Positions 8,021 to 17,187 of a DNA stretch of 64,000 nt are shown here, piece after piece. The notes beneath the pieces are model-generated. The model did not search any database and had not been told where the DNA came from. It worked only from the letters and a program-made list of their open reading frames with translations. Source of the stretch: Thermoclostridium sp036562185 (lineage in GTDB: Bacteria; Bacillota; Clostridia; DSM-8532); assembly GCA_036562185.1 (NCBI GenBank), contig DATCKN010000094.1:12931-76930 (forward strand), in the 5' to 3' direction. The position numbers were made by a program, and so were the translations under genes. Position 1 is the first letter of the stretch. Each line of letters opens with the position of its first letter.

Positions 8021-8272
8021 TTACCACTTTTTATCGACGCCCGGACAATGAGATCTGGCTTTAGCTGCTCTTGCATGTACAAAACATCCGCATACCCTGC
8101 AAAGGCCATCCAAACAATCAGGGCATTCCGAGCATAATTCAAGGCGCTCTTTGTAAAGTCTTTCACCGGCTTTTTCTTCCGGTGAAAGACTGTTTATATA
8201 TTCTTCGATATTCTTTTGAATCTGTTGCTTTTCAATGCTGCTAAACAGGCATGTTCTGCAAGGTTGTTCCAT
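8021..8272 (-). CDS. DUF6171 family cysteine-rich protein
   Basis: Eighty-three residues from ATG 8272, which has TTGGAG six bases upstream; a TTG at 8284 is an alternative. The C-terminal part LCSECPDCLDGLCRVCGCFV then HCPG has the Cys pairs of DUF6171, a likely zinc or Fe-S knuckle. The gene follows the GH51 gene closely and is probably co-transcribed, but a functional link to arabinose release is not evident. The coding region contains a strong hairpin (8158-8190). Confidence 0.65.
   Translation of the reverse strand: MEQPCRTCLFSSIEKQQIQKNIEEYINSLSPEEKAGERLYKERLELCSECPDCLDGLCRVCGCFVHARAAKARSHCPGVDKKW
8158..8190. repeat. 12-bp perfect inverted repeat inside DUF6171 gene
   Basis: GTCTTTCACCGG (8158-8169) and CCGGTGAAAGAC (8179-8190) flank a 9-base loop. 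On the plus strand it lies about 140 bases past the flavodoxin-type gene, which has no terminator of its own, so it may stop or stabilise that transcript. Confidence 0.5.
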
Positions 8273-8286
8273 TTGCTGCTCCAATA

Positions 8287-9756
8287 TTACTCAACTGAGA
8301 TGCTGACCACGCTGACTGGCGGAATCTCAATCACTAAGCCGTTTTGTGTAATTGACATTTTATCAAATTCAGAAGGCTTTACATTTTCAGGTGCGTCAAA
8401 GGTGTTGTGGGCGTTCATTTTTCCTGTTAAAATGCGTCCCGACAGCTTTTCGGGCTTCTTGCCAACAATTTCTGTTTCTATTCTGTAACTTTCAGTAAGT
8501 GACAGGTTGCACATAGTAATATGCAGTTTTCCGTCGGCATTAACAGAAGCAGATTCATGAAGGTTGGGAACGGCATATTGCGTACCGATGGTTTCGGTTT
8601 CAATGTAGCTTTCAAGCAATTCAGCATCCTGATGTTCTTTATACATATCAAATACATGATATGTAGGTGTAAGAAGCATTTTCTCGCCTTCGGTAAGGAT
8701 GACCGCCTGTAGGACATTGACTGTCTGAGCAATGTTTGCCATTACAACTGTATCACTGTGTTTGTTGAATATATTCAGGTTTATTCCGGCAACAAGGGCG
8801 TCTCTCATTGAATTCTGCTGGTACAGGAATCCGGGATTTGTACCGGGTTCTACATCATACCAGGTTCCCCATTCATCCACAATCAGTCCGATACGTTTGT
8901 CAGGATCATACCTTCTTATTATTGCACCGTGCCTTGTAACCAACTCTTCCATTTTGAGTGTTTTAAACAGTGTTATGTACCATTCTTCTTCTGTAAAGTT
9001 AGTGGCGCTTCCTTTGGATTTCCACGTTCCGGGTACCGTATAATAATGCAAAGACAATGCATCCATGAATCTGCCTGCAAGTTTTACAACGGTTTCGGTC
9101 CAGTTATAATCGTCACTGTTTGGGCCGCATGCAATCTTGTATATTTTATTATCTCCATAATTGCGGACATAAGTCTGGTATCTCCTGTACATGTCTGCAT
9201 AAAATTCGGGGCGCATATTGCCGCCGCAACCCCAGTTTTCATTACCAACGCAGAAATACTTTAACTTATAGGGTTCTTTTCTTCCATTTTGCGCTCTTAA
9301 TTCCGCCATTGGGGATACACCGTCGAAAGTCATGTATTCAATCCAGTCTTGCATTTCTTTTACTGTCCCGCTGCCCAAATTACCGTTGACATAAGGCTCA
9401 CAACCAAGTTGGCGGCAAAGTTCCATGAACTCGTCAGTACCAAAGCTGTTGTCTTCAATAACACCACCCCAGTGGGTATTAATCATTTTTTTCCGTTTTT
9501 CTTTCGGACCAATCCCGTCCATCCAGTGGTATTCATCAGCAAAACAGCCGCCTGGCCAGCGCAGTACCGGAATTTTTATTTTTTTCAGGGCTTCAACTAC
9601 ATCGTTTCTCATTCCGTTGGTATTGGGAATTGAGGAATTCTCACCAACGTAAATCCCCCCGTAAATACACCTTCCGAGGTGTTCAGAAAAATGACCATAG
9701 ATTTCCCTGTTAATTTTGCTTTTCCTGTTCAGGGTATTAATTATGTATTTGGCCAT
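8287..9756 (-). CDS. abfA: GH51 alpha-L-arabinofuranosidase
   Basis: The ATG at 9756 is preceded by AGGAGG (minus strand), giving 489 residues; an upstream in-frame start at 9813 has no ribosome site. The (beta/alpha)8 domain contains FCVGNENWGCGG with the acid/base Glu and LIVDEWGTWYD with the nucleophile Glu, both intact; RWPGGCFADEYHW is the usual GH51 substrate loop. No signal peptide is seen, so it acts in the cytoplasm on imported arabino-oligosaccharides, releasing terminal L-arabinofuranose. A well-formed promoter lies at 9904-9933, and the upstream gene on the same strand is an ArsR-type regulator. DUF6171 follows after a short gap. Confidence 0.93.
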   Translation of the reverse strand: MAKYIINTLNRKSKINREIYGHFSEHLGRCIYGGIYVGENSSIPNTNGMRNDVVEALKKIKIPVLRWPGGCFADEYHWMDGIGPKEKRKKMINTHWGGVIEDNSFGTDEFMELCRQLGCEPYVNGNLGSGTVKEMQDWIEYMTFDGVSPMAELRAQNGRKEPYKLKYFCVGNENWGCGGNMRPEFYADMYRRYQTYVRNYGDNKIYKIACGPNSDDYNWTETVVKLAGRFMDALSLHYYTVPGTWKSKGSATNFTEEEWYITLFKTLKMEELVTRHGAIIRRYDPDKRIGLIVDEWGTWYDVEPGTNPGFLYQQNSMRDALVAGINLNIFNKHSDTVVMANIAQTVNVLQAVILTEGEKMLLTPTYHVFDMYKEHQDAELLESYIETETIGTQYAVPNLHESASVNADGKLHITMCNLSLTESYRIETEIVGKKPEKLSGRILTGKMNAHNTFDAPENVKPSEFDKMSITQNGLVIEIPPVSVVSISVE

Positions 9757-9790
9757 GCATTTATGCCTCCTTATTCTTATATTTGTTATT

Positions 9791-9805
9791 CCCGAAATAC
9801 TCGGG
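9791..9805. promoter_or_regulatory. inverted repeat in abfA leader
   Basis: CCCGA and TCGGG are separated by 5 bases within the transcribed leader of the arabinofuranosidase gene, about 35 bases before its start codon. It could be a regulator site or a small RNA hairpin. Confidence 0.3.
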
Positions 9806-9903
9806 TGAATCACGAGGTGGTGAATTTAATCGGGCTAAGGAAATAACTGGATTAGAGTTTCGGTAAAACATAAAATATTTATAAGAATAATGAACATATG
9901 TGT

Positions 9904-9933
9904 ATAATATCACTTTGAAATGCCTAATGTCAA
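9904..9933 (-). promoter_or_regulatory. promoter for arabinofuranosidase gene
   Basis: On the minus strand TTGACA (9933-9928) and TATTAT (9909-9904) are 18 bases apart. This implies a leader of about 140 bases before the ATG at 9756. Confidence 0.65.
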
Positions 9934-10049
9934 CCAGCTGTACCATATATATACGCATTGGGGAAAAGAATTGCAAGTATGAAAAAAGCCCGGATGATTC
10001 ATTCGAGCTTATATAGACATCAGGGTACCTTATAATGGAAATATGACTT

Positions 10050-10973
10050 TTAATCTTCATCTATGGGACTGTAATTAATACGGACATTTATATCCTGGTT
10101 GTAGTTCCCGAAATTCTTCCCGTAAATGGTAAGCCCGCCTACATGTTTGGCATCATCAGGAACGGCCAGTTTAAATTTAATCGGGCTCCTGTAATCTAAA
10201 TCAAAATCCTTGAGGGAAACATCCGAGACCTTTAAACCGTCTATAAATGTCCCATTATTGTTTATCATGATTAATTTTAAAATACCAAACTGGTTCCAGT
10301 TTGGATACCACCAGTTCGGTGTAAAAATACCCTTGACACTTCCAAAATCACCGGGACTGGTCCAATATCCAATACACCGGTTATTTATGTAAAAATGAAT
10401 ATCAGACGGCCAGACATCATTACTGCCGGGAGCTTCGGAACCCAGTTCTGCAGAGATTGTTATCTGGTCAATTTTCTGTTTTGGTGGCAGCAAATTTGGA
10501 ATTATATATTCCACATATCCTCTTGTAAACCAAAGGATGTCACTTTTAAGGCGATCGGGGTGGGCAAAATATCTTGGGTCGTCCACTTCGCCGATTAACG
10601 CTTCTGCGGATGCAAGACCACATGTGGGATATACCTGGTAATCCGAAAAATGCCCGACTTTTATATCTATTTCAAATATGTTTTTCAAATCTTCCTTTGA
10701 ATTCATTTCAATTAAGATCTTATCCAGATGGCACATGCATTTTTTATGGTTACCATGACCTGAAGATTCATTGGTCACTGATACAAGCCCGCATTCTTCA
10801 AGCTTTTTGATATGTCCGGTCAGAGCACTGTTTGAAATGTCCAGGGCGGATGCGAGCTCATTCATGTTCATTCCGTTGTTGGACATTAAAGTCTTTATAA
10901 TTTGGATGCGCACATCAGAACCGAGAGCTTTAAAAATCTCCAATCCTTCGTCAAGTGTTTTAATATGAAGCAT
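10050..10973 (-). CDS. ArsR-type winged-helix regulator with large C-terminal beta domain
   Basis: The ATG at 10973 follows GGAGGAAACC; an in-frame start at 11045 lacks a site. The first 90 residues are an ArsR-like winged helix (EIFKALGSDVRIQIIKTL, then NELASALDISNSALTGHIKK and the wing). The remaining two thirds are not a metal-sensing domain: they are rich in beta-strand and aromatic residues (GYWTSPGDFGSVKG, TPNWWYPNWNQFG) and look like a carbohydrate-binding jelly-roll. The protein is 307 residues, about three times longer than classical ArsR. Placed directly upstream of GH51 on the same strand, it most likely controls arabinoside or pectin use by sensing a sugar. The C-terminal function is inference. 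Confidence 0.75.
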   Translation of the reverse strand: MLHIKTLDEGLEIFKALGSDVRIQIIKTLMSNNGMNMNELASALDISNSALTGHIKKLEECGLVSVTNESSGHGNHKKCMCHLDKILIEMNSKEDLKNIFEIDIKVGHFSDYQVYPTCGLASAEALIGEVDDPRYFAHPDRLKSDILWFTRGYVEYIIPNLLPPKQKIDQITISAELGSEAPGSNDVWPSDIHFYINNRCIGYWTSPGDFGSVKGIFTPNWWYPNWNQFGILKLIMINNNGTFIDGLKVSDVSLKDFDLDYRSPIKFKLAVPDDAKHVGGLTIYGKNFGNYNQDINVRINYSPIDED

Positions 10974-11248
10974 GGTTTCCTCCATCTGTTTTATTATTAA
11001 ATACCCATTAAACCTTTCCGGGCAAACAGAAAGAAAATTATCCATTCCGGTCCGGTGTTTTAATCACAGGCTGATGGGCTACTTTCAGGCAAAACACGTA
11101 AAAAAGACGCTTCAGCGCCTGCGTTATTAAATATAATTTGCTTAAACGCTATTAGTATGAATGATTATTAAAAAAAGTATAAGATAGTTGGAAAAAGAAA
11201 TCAAGTGTATTATATTTTTCATTAAATATCTTTACATAAAATGTAAGG

Positions 11249-11282
11249 AAAAACCGGAGTAAGCTTTGTTACTCCGGTTTTT
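11249..11282 (-). terminator. terminator of rhamnogalacturonan lyase gene
   Basis: AAAACCGGAGTAA and TTACTCCGGTTTT form a 13-bp stem with a 6-base loop and a T run on the minus strand, just past the stop at 11295. Confidence 0.85.
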
Positions 11283-11294
11283 CAAGGGGCGGAT

Positions 11295-14200
11295 TTATTT
11301 ACCGACATTATAGAGCCTGTAAAGCAGTTTGGCTGCCTCAGCCCTTGTGGCCTGCTGCGCAGGTCTGACTGTGTTTGTCTCCTGTTCGGGTATTATTCCG
11401 GCTTTTACTAATGAAGCGATATCCGGAACGGCATAGGAAGCAATTTCATTCTTATCGGCGATATTTTTGAGGTCTTCCACAGACCCTTCCTCCAGCTTGC
11501 TTACAAGCCTTAATGCCCTTGCAGCCATTACCATCATTTCCTGTCTCGTTATTGGTTCTCTCGGGCTTCCCATGTTATTGCCTGTACCCTTTACGATACC
11601 CAGTGCCTTTGCAATACCCATGCCTTCATAGAAATAATCGTCAGGATACACATCTGAAAAGTTTGAAACAACACGTGCATTAAGCCCCAGTGCCCTGATA
11701 AGAAGCAATGTGAAATCGGCCCTTGTGAGATTATCTCCAGGTTTGAATGTGGTTGCAGATGTTCCTTTAATTATTCCTCTGGAAGCGAGAATTTCAATTT
11801 CTTTTCTTGCCCAGTCATATCCGTCGAGATCTTCAAAAGTTTTAAAGGAATAAACCACTGCATACTTGCTGAAGTGGTAGGTAATAAATTCAACCGTTCC
11901 ATTTTCGGCATTGTACCTGCCGGTTGGAACAGGCTCCGCATTTCCTGCTCCGTCGATATACCATACAACAATGTTTTCAGGATTTTCCAGTTCTGCATCA
12001 GTAGGTTCGTATGGTATTGAAACCAATACAGGCGAATTGGGATTGTTAAATTTTATTGGTTCATTGTTCAGATACAGCGCAAGTTCAATGACAGGCCTGT
12101 TTCCTATTGCATTTTTAATGTTATCGGGCAGAGCACTGGTGTCTGCCATTCCAATCTTGAGGGTTATTTCTCCGGCATTGCCTGTGTAGGAGTTTGAAAG
12201 CATATTCCCGGGAATAATTATGGTGCCAAATGGAGTTCTAAGCTCTATTTTTTCATTAGTCGATCTGACTTTTGTCAGAATGGACGCATCAATGCTTAAA
12301 GCATAGGATATAGCGCCTTCTGCCTCGGGTATTTCAATCAGTACGGTCTTATCACCGTTTTCATCCGGCAGTGCATTTTCAAAAGCATTGCTGACTGCGC
12401 TCTTATTTATCTTCACCGACGCTTCCCGGGTATCTTCGTTAACGACAGGCTCGCCAACCTCAACAGTTTGTCTGGGAACAGCCGTTGGAGATGGGGCAGG
12501 TGTAGGTGTGGTTTGAGCTTCTTTTGATGGCCTGCTTCGGCCGCCCCCGCTTACGCCCGAAGATGAGCTTGTTGTTCCTGTAATTGTCGCAGCTTCAGAA
12601 CGGTTGCCGCTGACATCATATGCATAGACCCTGAAGGTATATTTTGTTCCCGGGGTTAAACCGGTAACGGTGTATGATAAATTACCTGTTCTGCCCTTTA
12701 GTGTTTCATCCGTATATATTTCATAATCAACCATTGATTTGCCTGCCGCAGGCTCCCAGGTGAGGGTAACGGATGTATTGCTAATGTTGGTAATACGCAG
12801 GTTAACCGGAGCAGAAGGGGCTGTTTTATCGGTATAGTATATCTTTGGTATTGCAAGCGCGCCGGCGAGAACTTCATCCCGGATATCCTCCCCAAGGTAG
12901 AAGCTGATATGCGGCGGCTGGTTATATGCCACGTTTTGCCATGCGATACCCATACGGTAAACATGATCATGCATTAATGTGTATATCCTGTACCCGGTAG
13001 GGATTGTTGTACTGTATATCCTGAGTTCTGTGCTGTCATCAGATGGCATAACCACTTCTTCACGCCAGTCACCAAGTATATCTGCCTGAAGGGCTGGAGT
13101 TGCCTTTGTTCCATTGTTGCTTACGCAACCAGTAAATTCAATAATTGTATCTACATAATTCGTTTCTTCATTGTATTTGGTTATGGATATATCATCCAGA
13201 AGCTCCTGTTGCAAATCTCCGTCCCAGTAAAGGGCGAAGTTCGCAGACAGGCCTAAAGCCCTCCAGTCATCAGCCAAAACTTTACCTTTTACGTTGTATA
13301 GCCCGGAACCTTTTTGTATATCTGTGAAATCTGCAGTTCCCCAGAACTCATAGCCCGGTTCGGATGAGATGTTCGCTGCCACACCACGGCCTGTATCTTT
13401 TGATGCATAATAGGACATAAATGTTTCGCCTGTTGCGGCATCCCTGTATTGCATGCTGGCTACCGCAGGATCTTCAAAGACGCTGAAAACCTGCAATCCT
13501 TCCATATCCGGGTCAAAAGCACCTACATGCATTGCATCGCCGTGGGAGCCTTTTTCACGGTTCATCGCTCCATCCATTGCATATAACACCGTTCCGTCAT
13601 GATCAAGGGTAAGTGCGCCTGCAATGATTTCATCAAAGCCGTCATTATCAATGTCTGCAACCGAAAGGTTGTGGTTTCCAAGGCCCATATACTGCCTGCC
13701 GTCCTTATCTGTATCGAATATCCATTCTGTTACCAGCTTGCCGTCCACAAGCTTGTATGCAACAAAAGTGGTTCTTTCGTAATAGCCTCTGCCGAATACC
13801 GCACTTGGGGTTTTGCCGTCAAGATATGCCACTGCCGCAAGGAAGCGGTCAGAACGGTTGTACCAGTCATCACCCCACGCAATGGGGTTATAGTCTACCG
13901 GGAACTGGTATTCTATTGTATCAATCACTTTTCCTGTTTCCCCGTCAAATATGGAAATATATTCCGGTCCGCCTTCAACTTTTCCTGAATCATTTACATA
14001 CCTGCCGTTATCTTCCTGATTTCCTATTTGACAAATGATTTTACTGCTGTCGAATATTCCGTTTGTAGCACCGTAAACAGTTGTGCCGTCCGCAGTTTTT
14101 ATAAACATTTCACTTCTGCCGTCACCGTCAAAGTCATAAACCAGGAATTGGTGGTAATGTGCTCCTGAAGTAAGGTTTAGTCCCATATCCATACGCCACA

Positions 14201-16775
14201 GAAGCGTTCCGTCCAGTTTGTATGCATCAAAAATTGTCGGCCCTGTTAAACCACTCTGCGAGCTGTCGATGGCATTTGACGGGTACCATTTAACAATTAT
14301 TTCATATTCCCCGTCACCGTCCAGATCGCCCACACTGGCATCGTTAAGGCTGTAGGTATAGGTTTCGCCGATTCTGTTGACACCGTCGGCAGGTTTTTGA
14401 ACCGGAATTGAAAGATAGTTCTTATCAACTGCAACTGATTCATCCGAACCGATGACATAATTACCCAGCAATGTTTCTACCTTGTATGTATCACCTGCTT
14501 TTCCGCCTGAATCCAGGTAGTTTGTTGCCGAAAGAGGGGTATTGTTCAGTTTTTCTCCATTTCGATAAATATTGAATTTTACATCTCCGGCATATTCATC
14601 AGCACGCAATCTCCAGCTTATGAATATGCCATTACCGGATGACAGGGCTATTACACCTCTGTCCAGCCATTCGGCCTGGCGGGTGTTGCCCGGAACCGGC
14701 AGACGGTTATATACATACAGTGTTGCAGTGCGGTTATATAGATTGTCATATTCTTCGGTCTCAGCGAGGATTCCGACAAAGGTATAAACTCCTGTTACTT
14801 CCGGGTTCCACTCCTTGCCGGTTACCGTCCATCCGGCTACCGGAATATATACCCTTTCACCGCTTACAAGCCTTACAGGAACCTCTTCAGGCAGGCCAAC
14901 TGAAGATATATCATCCGTAGTTTCACCAACATAAACACGGTGATATGGAAGTTTTTCAACATAAGCCACCGCGTTGGATGCCGCCGGGACAATATAAATG
15001 CCGAAATTGTCCAGGTATGTGGTCGAGGTAAGATTGTTTCCTGATGTCCGTATACCCTGGAGCTTGATATTTTTGATATTACCATTAAAGCTGACGTTCT
15101 CGAGGGAGAGGTCATAAGTTTCTGTTATGCCGGCTTCCTTATCGGTAATATTGAATTTTAATTTACTTTCCTTTACATATATAAATATTTCAATGCCATA
15201 CCATTTTTCAGGATTTGTAAATGATGTTTCTGTTGCATTCTGTGCACCAATATAAAATTTTAAAGGCGAATTCCTTGTGTTATTAATTGTAAATATTGTG
15301 TTGCCCAGGCTGTCTTCAATTTTAAATTCCCCGCCGTTTTCATTCGGGTTTGAGCCTTTATCGTTAATTGGGCCGGGATACCAGTCGAATTTTACAAGTA
15401 TCGTATTTCCCTGTGCTGCAGGTTCAAGTGTTTTGGTTGCAACTCGCCCGCCGGACTGGTTTGTTATCGAAAACCGGAGTTTGGGCGTGTTGTTTCCTGC
15501 AATATTGCCGGTGTCGACAGACAGTTCGGCACCTGATGTTGTAAATCCCCAGTTTGCAGGGATAACCGGGATAATATCACCAAAGGTGGTATAATACTGA
15601 TTTACAAAACCTTCTATTTCTGGAACGGGTTCTCCGGGTACAGTTTTGGTATATATTATGCCTTCTACATTGTCCGGATTTGTTATTGCTACAAAGCCAT
15701 CCAGGACAAATGCTGATCTAAAAGCAAAAATGCCCGGTACAGAGCTGTTGAAGTCTTCACAGTCCCAAGTTATCGGAATTGTCCTTTTTCCTCCGTCATC
15801 AAGAAGCACTTCAAAACTTGTCGGAAACAGCGTAATTACATCTTTTTTCGCTGAACCCATTGGAACAGTTATTGAATTCTCATAACCGGACAAAATCGAA
15901 ACGATCTTTTTAACAGCCGGTTCGGGTGCAGTTGTACCTGAACCATAAATTAAAATGTTGTCCAGCCCGGTTTCAAACGTCAATGACTGTCCGGACGCCC
16001 TGTTACCGTTTATCGCCATTTTGCCTATATCGTTTTTATGGTTTACATCGATAAGGCTGATACCTGTTACTGCAAAACTGTTTGCCGGATTGTCCCGGTC
16101 TTTTACGGTGAAAGAGACTTCCCTGTTTTCAAAATCAAATCTGACATCAACCGAAAGCCACTTGCTGTTTGTGCTTACGCCGGTAACGTCCATTGTATCT
16201 GAAATATTGTCACCCGTTGAACCAACACCGTATTTTATATCACCGTTTGTGCCACCGGCTTTAACAATTCTGAAAATTGGATTGTTGGCAGAATCGCTGA
16301 ACAGGATTTCACTGGAGTTTGAACTTGTTGAAACGTTTCCTGGTTTCCAGTCGAACTGAACAATAACCTTTGAATGATTTATTGGCTGCTCAAAAGTTTT
16401 TGTTGCGCTTCTGGCGCCTGACTGCCCGCTAACACCTGCTTTCAGATATTTTCCGTCATCGGTTGCAATTGCGGGATTGGCATTTCCGGAAAAGCCCCAG
16501 ACATCAGAATTTTCAAAGTCTGTTCCGATAAGATATGTATACCCTTCAATATCGGGTATTGGAGTAGTTTGATACACATCTTCCTGAACGGTAATTTGAG
16601 CTGCTGCTTCTAATCCCCCGATGTCTGCATTCTCAAAATCAGTACCTGTAAGCCGGCTGAACTCAGTGAGGTCAGTGTTTTCAAAGCTGTCAGCAAAACT
16701 TAGGGGAATTACAGACAGGAAGATTGCAATTGATAATACAGCAGACAGGAATTTTCCCGCTTTTTTAACTTTCAT
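11295..16775 (-). CDS. secreted SLH-anchored PL11 rhamnogalacturonan lyase
   Basis: Start ATG 16775 is better spaced from AAAGGATG than the ATG three codons upstream, giving 1826 residues (positions below count from the upstream ATG). Order: signal peptide (about 1-31); lectin-like beta-sandwich (about 45-285); Ig-like domain (about 290-370); a second copy of sandwich (385-600) and Ig-like domain (610-690); PL11 beta-propeller lyase (about 695-1305) with NHNLSVADIDNDGFDEI, GSHGDAMHVGAFDPD and ALQADILGDWREEVV; fibronectin III (1325-1405); Ser/Thr/Pro linker; an adapter region; three SLH repeats (1648 to end). It should cleave the rhamnose-galacturonate backbone of pectin by beta-elimination while bound to the cell-wall polymer through SLH. 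DxDxDG-type calcium loops are present in the propeller. The duplicated N-terminal pair probably binds polysaccharide. Confidence 0.9.
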   Translation of the reverse strand: MKVKKAGKFLSAVLSIAIFLSVIPLSFADSFENTDLTEFSRLTGTDFENADIGGLEAAAQITVQEDVYQTTPIPDIEGYTYLIGTDFENSDVWGFSGNANPAIATDDGKYLKAGVSGQSGARSATKTFEQPINHSKVIVQFDWKPGNVSTSSNSSEILFSDSANNPIFRIVKAGGTNGDIKYGVGSTGDNISDTMDVTGVSTNSKWLSVDVRFDFENREVSFTVKDRDNPANSFAVTGISLIDVNHKNDIGKMAINGNRASGQSLTFETGLDNILIYGSGTTAPEPAVKKIVSILSGYENSITVPMGSAKKDVITLFPTSFEVLLDDGGKRTIPITWDCEDFNSSVPGIFAFRSAFVLDGFVAITNPDNVEGIIYTKTVPGEPVPEIEGFVNQYYTTFGDIIPVIPANWGFTTSGAELSVDTGNIAGNNTPKLRFSITNQSGGRVATKTLEPAAQGNTILVKFDWYPGPINDKGSNPNENGGEFKIEDSLGNTIFTINNTRNSPLKFYIGAQNATETSFTNPEKWYGIEIFIYVKESKLKFNITDKEAGITETYDLSLENVSFNGNIKNIKLQGIRTSGNNLTSTTYLDNFGIYIVPAASNAVAYVEKLPYHRVYVGETTDDISSVGLPEEVPVRLVSGERVYIPVAGWTVTGKEWNPEVTGVYTFVGILAETEEYDNLYNRTATLYVYNRLPVPGNTRQAEWLDRGVIALSSGNGIFISWRLRADEYAGDVKFNIYRNGEKLNNTPLSATNYLDSGGKAGDTYKVETLLGNYVIGSDESVAVDKNYLSIPVQKPADGVNRIGETYTYSLNDASVGDLDGDGEYEIIVKWYPSNAIDSSQSGLTGPTIFDAYKLDGTLLWRMDMGLNLTSGAHYHQFLVYDFDGDGRSEMFIKTADGTTVYGATNGIFDSSKIICQIGNQEDNGRYVNDSGKVEGGPEYISIFDGETGKVIDTIEYQFPVDYNPIAWGDDWYNRSDRFLAAVAYLDGKTPSAVFGRGYYERTTFVAYKLVDGKLVTEWIFDTDKDGRQYMGLGNHNLSVADIDNDGFDEIIAGALTLDHDGTVLYAMDGAMNREKGSHGDAMHVGAFDPDMEGLQVFSVFEDPAVASMQYRDAATGETFMSYYASKDTGRGVAANISSEPGYEFWGTADFTDIQKGSGLYNVKGKVLADDWRALGLSANFALYWDGDLQQELLDDISITKYNEETNYVDTIIEFTGCVSNNGTKATPALQADILGDWREEVVMPSDDSTELRIYSTTIPTGYRIYTLMHDHVYRMGIAWQNVAYNQPPHISFYLGEDIRDEVLAGALAIPKIYYTDKTAPSAPVNLRITNISNTSVTLTWEPAAGKSMVDYEIYTDETLKGRTGNLSYTVTGLTPGTKYTFRVYAYDVSGNRSEAATITGTTSSSSGVSGGGRSRPSKEAQTTPTPAPSPTAVPRQTVEVGEPVVNEDTREASVKINKSAVSNAFENALPDENGDKTVLIEIPEAEGAISYALSIDASILTKVRSTNEKIELRTPFGTIIIPGNMLSNSYTGNAGEITLKIGMADTSALPDNIKNAIGNRPVIELALYLNNEPIKFNNPNSPVLVSIPYEPTDAELENPENIVVWYIDGAGNAEPVPTGRYNAENGTVEFITYHFSKYAVVYSFKTFEDLDGYDWARKEIEILASRGIIKGTSATTFKPGDNLTRADFTLLLIRALGLNARVVSNFSDVYPDDYFYEGMGIAKALGIVKGTGNNMGSPREPITRQEMMVMAARALRLVSKLEEGSVEDLKNIADKNEIASYAVPDIASLVKAGIIPEQETNTVRPAQQATRAEAAKLLYRLYNVGK

Positions 16776-16784
16776 TTCTTTCAT

Positions 16785-17187
16785 CCTTTCTTTTATATTG
16801 GTTTTGGTTTATGTTAACAAGCAGTGCAATAAGTATGGTCAGGAAATGTGCTGCTGCTTGTTAAAAACGAATGTGGCAATTTGATAAGAATCAATAATTT
16901 GTGCGATATTATCATAATAAATAGATTAACTTGCATAAAGATCCAGAAAATTTAAATGGATTCACTTTTGATCCTTTGTATGAAATCAGCCTGAAACGGA
17001 TGCACAGTTAAATATTTCGCATGGAAGATGGCAACTGGATCAATATTATTAATAAGGCAACATATTTTGGTGTTTAAAAAGGAGATAACAGTGATTGATA
17101 AAGGAAATGGCAATAAAGAGGATCAAAAGTGATACCTGATGATCATATTTAAAAAATAATGCCAAAATAAACTTGCATAATCAGTAT
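16785..17187. other. divergence region upstream of lyase gene
   Basis: About 400 bases between the lyase start and the stop of the next minus-strand gene. It holds a long inverted repeat (16814-16864) and AT-rich DNA with possible -10 boxes for the lyase promoter around 16905-16925. A 13-codon plus-strand frame behind AAAAAGGAG (17094-17132) was seen but is not convincing. No other gene is visible. Confidence 0.5.
16814..16864. repeat. long-spaced inverted repeat in lyase leader
   Basis: TTAACAAGCAG (16814-16824) and CTGCTTGTTAA (16854-16864) match perfectly over 11 bp with a 29-base spacer, about 40-90 bases upstream of the lyase start. It may be a leader hairpin or a pair of regulator half-sites. 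Confidence 0.5.

Noticed and set aside
17094..17132. 13-codon frame behind AAAAAGGAG
   Set aside because: Ribosome site is good, but the peptide is tiny and there is no other support.
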